Source: Gammaproteobacteria bacterium
GTDB taxonomy: Bacteria; Pseudomonadota; Gammaproteobacteria; UBA6429; Thiohalophilaceae
Assembly (NCBI GenBank): GCA_030593785.1
Contig: JAUVGM010000047.1
Location: 1-10,339, forward strand
DNA length: 10,339 nucleotides
Direction: 5' to 3'
Shown: positions 6,814 to 10,339 of the stretch, piece after piece
Layout: every line of letters starts with the position of its first letter
How positions within the stretch are numbered: position 1 is the stretch's first letter
Program-made: the position numbers and the translations under genes
The notes under the pieces: generated by a model
Databases searched by the model: none
Told to the model about the DNA's origin: nothing
The model's input: the letters and a program-made list of their open reading frames with translations, nothing else

Positions 6814-7485
6814 ATGTCCTTACCAAATTTTAAATTAATCAGTTTTCCAATATGTCCTTATGTTCAACGCGCTATGATTATTCTTAAAGAAAAAAATATT
6901 CCATTTGAAGCTGAATATATTAATTTAATGGAACCCCCGGTCTGGTTTCATGACATTTCACCTCTAGGAAAAGTGCCGGTATTGCTTGTTGATGAAAAGC
7001 CTCTTTTTGAATCTATGGTTATTTGTGACTACCTGGATGAAATTACCGAAGGTTCTCTTTATCCGTCTAATATATTTGAAAAAGCACAAAACCGTTCATG
7101 GATAGAATTTGGTAATGATATATTAAGTACAACATTTGATTTTCTTCGCACCGATGATCAAAAAAAGTTCAATCTCTGTATAGAAACATTAACGGATCGT
7201 TTTGAAATACTCGAGGAAGAATTCACTAATGGTGATTATTTTAATGACGCAGATTTTTCTATAATCGATGCTGTTTATGCACCTATTTTCCGTTATCACA
7301 AACGTATTGAAGAGTATAAAGATTATGGTATTTTTGATGATGCACCGAATGTAAAAGCATGGGGTGAGCGTTTACTGGAAAGACCATCCGTTATTAATTC
7401 AATTCCAGACAATTATAGTGAAGCTCTTAAAAAATTCTTAACCAATCAAAATTCAATTTTGGGTAATTTACTAATAGCAGCATAA
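6814..7485 (+). CDS. Glutathione S-transferase family protein (omega/SspA-like active site)
   Basis: The 223-residue cytoplasmic protein has the two-domain GST layout. The thioredoxin-like N-terminal domain has FPICPYVQRA (11-20), placing a cysteine (Cys14) in the active-site position as in omega, beta and SspA-type members, then KVPVLL (53-58) with the cis-proline Pro55, and the glutathione gamma-glutamyl-binding Glu66-Ser67. The helical C-terminal domain contains ADFSIIDAVYAP (146-157), the N-capping box region. The Cys active site favours thiol transfer or deglutathionylation over conjugation, but SspA-like proteins may have no such activity, so the exact reaction is uncertain. AGAGAG lies about 8 nt before the ATG. 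The gene follows the FGE-like gene by 46 nt and may be co-transcribed; a hairpin element with a T-run just after it probably ends the transcript. Confidence 0.88.
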   Translation: MSLPNFKLISFPICPYVQRAMIILKEKNIPFEAEYINLMEPPVWFHDISPLGKVPVLLVDEKPLFESMVICDYLDEITEGSLYPSNIFEKAQNRSWIEFGNDILSTTFDFLRTDDQKKFNLCIETLTDRFEILEEEFTNGDYFNDADFSIIDAVYAPIFRYHKRIEEYKDYGIFDDAPNVKAWGERLLERPSVINSIPDNYSEALKKFLTNQNSILGNLLIAA

Positions 7486-7492
7486 ACCGAAA

Positions 7493-7567
7493 TACCGGAG
7501 TCGATATTTATTCTAGTGATTCTTTATAAAAAGAATGGCATGGTAAGAATAAATATTGACTCCGGTA
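7493..7567. repeat. Hairpin element 1 with TACCGGAGTC termini
   Basis: Arms 7493-7514 and 7546-7567 form a 22-bp inverted repeat with one mismatch, starting TACCGGAGTC. Inside is a second hairpin, ATTCTT (7519-7524) with AAGAAT (7531-7536). The right end continues CC-TTTTT, so as RNA it could also terminate transcription of the glutathione transferase-like gene. The terminal sequence recurs in element 2 (7931-8026), but the interior does not, which suggests a family of small non-coding mobile or repetitive elements, possibly recognised at the ends by an IS200/REP-type transposase elsewhere. Confidence 0.7.
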
Positions 7568-7580
7568 CCTTTTTATTAAG
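7562..7580 (+). repeat. Direct repeat copy 1, before the small gene
   Basis: CCGGTACCTTTTTATTAAG here recurs as CCGGTAACTTTTTAATTAAG at 7912-7931, with one substitution and one extra A. The two copies bracket the gene at 7602-7904. They include the end of hairpin element 1 and the T-run beyond it. Confidence 0.6.
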
Positions 7581-7601
7581 AACAGAAATAAGAGTAAAAA
7601 T

Positions 7602-7904
7602 ATGTCTGTACCCTCGCAACTAGAAGACCTGCTTTCAATAATTAATCTTTTAGCCGGTGCGGCTCAGGCTGGCTCAAAAGGTATTGTCGCTCAGGCAGCC
7701 TTAAATGTGGTGCTTGCTTCAGAAGCGGTTGTGAGATCTCGAAAAATGGAACTGGATCAGTCCATTCAGGATGCGAGCATGGACGCGTTGAATGATGCGC
7801 AAAAAGCGTTATTTGGTGCGTCCAATGTGGAAGGAGCGATGGCAGAAGCCAAACAAGATATTATTGATAATCATCAAAACGTCTATAACCCGCACAAGTC
7901 ATAA
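7602..7904 (+). CDS. Small helical protein of unknown function in a repeat-flanked cassette
   Basis: The ATG at 7602 has a weak AAGAG ribosome site 7 nt upstream. The 100-residue product begins MSVPSQLEDLLSIINLL, then an Ala/Gly-rich amphipathic part (AGAAQAGSKGIVAQAAL and NVVLASEAVVRS), then a charged helix (MELDQSIQDASMDALNDAQ) and a short polar tail ending NPHKS. There are no cysteines and no signal peptide; the Ala-rich helices could self-assemble or line a membrane, but that is speculation. I do not recognise the family; an R-body (RebB-like) assignment was considered and not supported. GC content over 7621-7860 is about 47% by hand count, against about 33% in two sampled lines of the preceding gene, so its composition differs from its neighbour. 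It is bracketed by two hairpin elements and by a direct repeat, which suggests arrival as a unit. Confidence 0.65.
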   Translation: MSVPSQLEDLLSIINLLAGAAQAGSKGIVAQAALNVVLASEAVVRSRKMELDQSIQDASMDALNDAQKALFGASNVEGAMAEAKQDIIDNHQNVYNPHKS

Positions 7905-7911
7905 AAAAAGG

Positions 7912-7931
7912 CCGGTAACTTTTTAATTAAG
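7912..7931 (+). repeat. Direct repeat copy 2, after the small gene
   Basis: CCGGTAACTTTTTAATTAAG matches the sequence at 7562-7580 with one substitution and one inserted A. It starts 8 nt after the small gene's stop and runs into the first base of hairpin element 2. Its CCGGTA also faces the TACCGG of that element as a short inverted pair. Confidence 0.6.
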
Positions 7932-8026
7932 GTACCGGAGTCAAAGCTGAATTTGAGAATTAATTTTTTTAAAAGAAAATATATACAATAGCGATTGTAT
8001 TGATGTAAAAATTTGACTCCGGTACC
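7931..8026. repeat. Hairpin element 2 with GGTACCGGAGTCAAA termini
   Basis: GGTACCGGAGTCAAA (7931-7945) and TTTGACTCCGGTACC (8012-8026) are a perfect 15-bp inverted repeat. The interior is AT-rich and holds its own hairpin: ATACAAT (7983-7989), loop AGCG, ATTGTAT (7994-8000). The ends match those of element 1 (7493-7567), while the middle is different. It fills the gap between the small gene at 7602-7904 and the convergent rhodanese gene, and could also act as a transcription stop for either. Confidence 0.72.
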
Positions 8027-8038
8027 CGCTGGTAAAAC

Positions 8039-8371
8039 TTATACCGCTTGAGGTAAACCAATTTCCAGGCCACTACCGGCCCATGCAATCATGCCACCAC
8101 GTAAGTTAAAAACATTGTCATAACCTTGTTGCTGCATAAACATGCACGCTTGTGCAGAACGAGCGCCACTACGGCAAACCATAACCAACTTTTCATCACG
8201 CTTAAACTCATTAATACGTAACGGAATGATGTGCATAGGCAAAGCCTCAGCACCCGGGATAGTACCGCTATTCAATTCAGCCGGTTGACGAATATCAATG
8301 ACACGAATTGTCTCACCGTTTTCTCTCAATTCCGCTAGTTCTGAAACTTCAATTTCGTTGATTAGACTCAT
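8039..8371 (-). CDS. Single-domain rhodanese-like sulfurtransferase
   Basis: The 110-residue cytoplasmic protein is one rhodanese domain. Landmarks are VIDIRQPAEL (24-33) with the conserved Asp-x-Arg, and the active-site loop CRSGARS with Cys66 (from the ATG at 8371), which would carry a persulfide; then NVFNLRGGMIAWAGSGLEI, the family's usual end. Its length is close to GlpE. It would move sulfane sulfur from thiosulfate, polysulfide or a protein persulfide to an acceptor; the real donor and acceptor cannot be told. The frame extends three codons to a GTG at 8380, but the ATG has the better-placed GAG ribosome site. A good promoter (TTGAAA, 16 nt, TATACT on the minus strand, 8430 to 8403) lies upstream, divergent from the methyltransferase gene. 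Confidence 0.92.
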   Translation of the reverse strand: MSLINEIEVSELAELRENGETIRVIDIRQPAELNSGTIPGAEALPMHIIPLRINEFKRDEKLVMVCRSGARSAQACMFMQQQGYDNVFNLRGGMIAWAGSGLEIGLPQAV

Positions 8372-8402
8372 GTTTTTCACTCAAAAATAAGATAATGGGC
8401 GC

Positions 8403-8430
8403 AGTATATTAGTAAAAACTGATATTTCAA
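8403..8430 (-). promoter_or_regulatory. Sigma-70-type promoter of the rhodanese gene
   Basis: On the minus strand TTGAAA (8430-8425) is followed after 16 nt by TATACT (8408-8403), both close to the sigma-70 consensus. Just downstream is GCGCCCATTATCTTA, the probable start region, whose core is mirrored at the divergent promoter. Confidence 0.65.
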
Positions 8431-8491
8431 GCATTTATCACCTTTTCCATGAGCTTAAGCACACAATTAGCTCATATTGCGTGATTTAAGG

Positions 8492-8508
8492 TAAAATACG
8501 CCCATTAT
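8492..8508 (+). promoter_or_regulatory. Promoter -10 and start region of the TrmH-family gene
   Basis: TAAAAT (8492-8497) is a good -10 hexamer, followed by ACGCCCATTAT. The CGCCCATTAT core (8499-8508) is the exact reverse complement of 8392-8401, which lies just after the -10 of the divergent rhodanese promoter. No clear -35 is seen. Confidence 0.45.
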
Positions 8509-8534
8509 TAAGCCTTATCTGGATATTTATCTTC

Positions 8535-9089
8535 ATGGTTAGCCGCCAACACCGTAACAAACAAGAAGAGCGCTACCGCACTGCTATGCGGCGCTACAAA
8601 AAAGACCGACAACGAAATGTGATGGCCAAGCCAGGAAAACACGCATTTATCCTCATTCTGGATCACCTTCAGGCAGGCTTTAATGTACCGAAAATTTTTC
8701 GTTCAGCAGAGGCATTTGGTGCGCATGAAATTCATTTAATCAATGTTGAGCCCTTTGATCCTGCGCCTGCAAAAGGGGCATTTCGTAAGGTGCCAGCAAA
8801 ATTTTTCGACAATATTTCAGATTGTTTTGAAGAATTAAAAAGACGGGGTTATCACTTATTTACTTTAGAAGCTGACAAGGGAAAAATATTATACGAAAAA
8901 AAATTACCGGAAAAGTGTGCCTTTATTTTAGGTAATGAAGATAGTGGTATTAGTTTTGAATATTCATCCTACCCAAATGTTGAATGTCTTAGCATTCCCC
9001 ACTTTGGTCAAACTGAAAGTCTGAATGTTAGTATTGCTGCATCAATCGTTATGTATGAATACATATCTCAATTTAGTATTAAAAAATAA
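8535..9089 (+). CDS. TrmH/SpoU-family (SPOUT) RNA 2'-O-methyltransferase
   Basis: The 184-residue protein has the three SPOUT motifs in order. Motif 1 is NVPKIFRSAEAFGAHEIHLI (50-69) with the RNA-contacting Asn50, Arg56 and Glu59; motif 2 is FILGNEDSGIS (130-140); motif 3 is IPHFGQTESLNVSIAASIVMYE (from 154), which forms the knot that binds S-adenosylmethionine. It would methylate a ribose 2'-OH in tRNA or rRNA. The N-terminal 35 residues are strongly basic (QHRNKQEERYRTAMRRYKK), suiting RNA binding, and precede the fold proper. It is shorter than E. coli TrmH (229 residues) and lacks the YibK-type start, so I do not name the target nucleotide. The ribosome site is poor. The stop is 8 nt from the stop of the convergent gene. 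Confidence 0.9.
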   Translation: MVSRQHRNKQEERYRTAMRRYKKDRQRNVMAKPGKHAFILILDHLQAGFNVPKIFRSAEAFGAHEIHLINVEPFDPAPAKGAFRKVPAKFFDNISDCFEELKRRGYHLFTLEADKGKILYEKKLPEKCAFILGNEDSGISFEYSSYPNVECLSIPHFGQTESLNVSIAASIVMYEYISQFSIKK

Positions 9090-9097
9090 TTAAACTA

Positions 9098-9475
9098 TTA
9101 TTCTTCCATCCAATTAAGTGCTAGTTCTAACTTTCTAAAGGTATTAATCGTAATAGGACGATCATTACTCCAACCTTCATAAACCCGATTCATGCCATAT
9201 GCTAAATCGTCACTTGCAACCAGAGCTAACTTATAACTTATGCCACTCTTATCAAAGGCCTTACGGGCATATTCACTAACTTTACGCGTTTCTTCTGAAC
9301 TCATATCAACTTTTGTACCATCATCACAAACCCAGATCGCGTTCATCCCAGGCTGATATTTTGGATGACTTACAGTATTTTCAATCGTTTTTAAGATTGA
9401 TTCTAAATTTACAACTTCACTAAAATGATGAATGATTAAATTCTTTTTCTCATCAACTTCGGTACTAACCGTCAT
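9098..9475 (-). CDS. SpoIIAA/STAS-like protein of unknown function
   Basis: The 125-residue cytoplasmic protein has alternating strands and helices. It resembles the SpoIIAA-like family (STAS-related fold) in layout: an N-terminal strand pair (MTVSTEVDEKKNLIIHHFSE), a first helix (LESILKTIENTV), then HPKYQPGMNAIWVCDD, a helix with SEETRKVSEYARKAF, the strand YKLALVASDDLAYGMNRVYE, and a final helix. The combination 'PxYxPGMxxxWxxD' followed by 'ALVAsxDLAyGmxRxYE' is what points to this group; the match is by pattern memory. Members are thought to bind lipids or partner proteins, but function is not known. The ATG at 9475 has an AGGTG ribosome site 6 nt upstream. It is divergent from the gene at 9637, across 161 bp of AT-rich DNA that must hold both promoters. 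Confidence 0.7.
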   Translation of the reverse strand: MTVSTEVDEKKNLIIHHFSEVVNLESILKTIENTVSHPKYQPGMNAIWVCDDGTKVDMSSEETRKVSEYARKAFDKSGISYKLALVASDDLAYGMNRVYEGWSNDRPITINTFRKLELALNWMEE

Positions 9476-9636
9476 AGCTACACCTAACTATTAACAAATA
9501 TTTTATCCAATATTACAAAATACTCTTCGAAGTGCAAATGTATTTTTTTTCCTGATTAAATTTAAAATGTGTTTCTATTTGCAACAAATCACTCCATTAT
9601 TACAAATTCAAAAATTATTTTTTCCATAGGCACACC

Positions 9637-9963
9637 ATGAAATTTAAACTCTTAAGTATTGGGCAAAAATTCGAGTATCAAGATGAAGTGTATGTAAAAA
9701 CATCTCCCATCGTCGCCAGTAATGTTAAAACCGGACATAACAAAATGATTCCTCGTTACGCTGTACTTACGTTATTAGATAACAGCGGTGAAAATATTCA
9801 AGCCTCATCAAAAGAACCTGTTATCGCAGAAGATATACTTAATCATTTTAATCTGTTTTATGAAAAATGTATTGCAACACTTGAGAAGAATGGTGTTCTT
9901 GTCCCGATTATAAACGATGAATTAGATAAAGCGCGGGACGAATTCACAACACATCTGACTTAA
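9637..9963 (+). CDS. Small conserved-looking protein of unknown function (108 aa)
   Basis: The ATG at 9637 has TAGG about 7 nt upstream. The product begins MKFKLLSIGQKFEYQDEVYV, continues KTSPIVASNVKTGHNKMIPR, and has a C-terminal helical half (AEDILNHFNLFYEKCIATLEK) ending in an acidic helix. The N-terminal 'IGQxFxYxxxxYxKxSPxxAxN' pattern looks like a short beta-barrel seen in small uncharacterised gammaproteobacterial proteins, by recollection only. There is one cysteine, no signal peptide and no membrane segment. A strong terminator follows 20 nt after the stop, so it is probably a one-gene transcript. No function is proposed. Confidence 0.75.
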   Translation: MKFKLLSIGQKFEYQDEVYVKTSPIVASNVKTGHNKMIPRYAVLTLLDNSGENIQASSKEPVIAEDILNHFNLFYEKCIATLEKNGVLVPIINDELDKARDEFTTHLT

Positions 9964-9983
9964 AAATATAAACTCCACGCATA

Positions 9984-10013
9984 AAAAAAGCCTACAATCC
10001 TGTAGGCTTTTTT
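9984..10013. terminator. Strong bidirectional rho-independent terminator
   Basis: AAAAAAGCCTACA (9984-9996), loop ATCC, TGTAGGCTTTTTT (10001-10013): a 13-bp stem with a seven-base GC-containing core (GCCTACA) and A/T runs on both sides. It ends the plus-strand gene at 9963 and, read the other way, the SulP gene whose stop is at 10031. Confidence 0.92.
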
Positions 10014-10030
10014 ACGTAAGGAATTAAATC

Positions 10031-10339
10031 TTAAGCTATTAAATCATCCGCAACATGATATTTTGGATCTTCCATTACGTTGACTTCAACTAAATCACCT
10101 GCATTTTTTAATAACTCTCTACACTCTGGACTCAAATGACGTAAGTGTAATGTCTTACCTGCCTTAATATATTTTTCAGCAAGGTTATCTATAGCTTCAA
10201 TAGCGGAATGATCGGCTACACGTGAATTTTGAAATTCAATAATAACTTCCTGTGGATCCTCTTGCGGGTTAAACAGTTCCATAAAGCTCTTTACTGAACC
10301 AAAAAATAAAGGTCCATTTAGCTCATAAATACGGATACC
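10031..10339 (-). CDS. SulP-family inorganic anion transporter, C-terminal STAS domain (partial)
   Basis: The last 102 codons of a larger gene that enters from the right edge; the frame is open to the window end, and reads GIRIYELNGPLFFGSVKSF followed by MELFNPQEDP. The GPLFFGS strand, the EVIIEFQNSRVADHSAIEAI segment (the STAS loop, with Asp-His-Ser where SpoIIAA has Asp-Ser-Ser) and LHLRHLSPECRELLKNAGD are typical of the cytoplasmic STAS domain that closes SulP transporters. The membrane part, which would show 12 or more helices and hint at the substrate (sulfate, bicarbonate or dicarboxylate), is outside the window. The 3' end is at a bidirectional terminator shared with the gene at 9637-9963. 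Confidence 0.9.
   Translation of the reverse strand, partial: GIRIYELNGPLFFGSVKSFMELFNPQEDPQEVIIEFQNSRVADHSAIEAIDNLAEKYIKAGKTLHLRHLSPECRELLKNAGDLVEVNVMEDPKYHVADDLIA

Noticed and set aside
5943..7485. Sulfatase-maturation operon reading of the FGE-like gene and its neighbour
   Set aside because: The FGE-like protein lacks the catalytic cysteines and is exported, and no sulfatase gene is present in the window.
7602..7904. R-body (RebB-like) protein assignment for the small Ala-rich gene
   Set aside because: Length and Ala-rich helices are similar, but the typical RebB start (the ITDAVTQTN-type motif) and the C-terminal pattern are missing, so no family name is given.
9083..9102. Terminator between the TrmH-family gene and the convergent SpoIIAA-like gene
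   Set aside because: AATAAT and ATTATT can pair, but the stem is only A/T and 6 bp, too weak to support.
9533..9583. Inverted TGCAAAT / ATTTGCA pair between the divergent genes at 9475 and 9637
   Set aside because: The arms are 37 bp apart and short; no other sign of a regulatory site.

Overview
The window looks like chromosomal DNA of a free-living gammaproteobacterium with an AT-rich genome. The basis is the close match, from memory, of the YgiQ-type radical SAM protein to the E. coli protein, plus an AroG-type DAHP synthase start, a SulP transporter end, a SpoU/TrmH methyltransferase and a single-domain rhodanese. There are no rRNA or tRNA genes, no CRISPR array and no recognisable transposase gene. 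Both ends of the window cut through genes.

Layout. Positions 1-956 (minus) hold a secreted alpha/beta-hydrolase-like gene followed 10 nt later by the first codons of a DAHP synthase gene. 1132-1524 (minus) is a stand-alone receiver-domain response regulator. 1709-3898 (minus) is a YgiQ-family radical SAM protein. 3986-4562 (plus) is a small unit that is easily missed: two short unrecognised genes, each preceded by a PhoB-box-like site, a -10-like hexamer and an AGGAGA ribosome site with nearly the same spacing. The first gene carries a one-base frameshift. A strong bidirectional hairpin (4557-4586) separates this unit from a convergent 408-residue helical protein (4587-5813, minus) that resembles the C-terminal repeat part of NACHT-type NTPases but has no NTPase domain.

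5943-7485 (plus) encodes a secreted FGE/SUMF1-fold protein without the catalytic cysteines and a glutathione transferase-like protein. 7493-8026 is a repeat-rich island: two different hairpin elements share a TACCGGAGTC terminal sequence and bracket a small GC-richer gene of unknown function (7602-7904), which also has a 19-20 nt direct repeat on either side. 8039-9089 holds a rhodanese and a TrmH-family methyltransferase, divergently transcribed from promoters with mirrored start regions. 9098-9963 contains a SpoIIAA-like protein and a conserved-looking small protein, divergent from each other. A bidirectional terminator (9984-10013) precedes the C-terminal STAS end of a SulP anion transporter (minus, cut by the window end).

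Most genes are ordinary housekeeping or accessory genes that do not form one pathway. The parts deserving attention are the putative phosphate-starvation small-gene unit at 3986-4562, the hairpin-flanked gene cassette at 7493-8026, the orphan NACHT-like repeat protein, and the hydrolase whose whole catalytic triad appears replaced.
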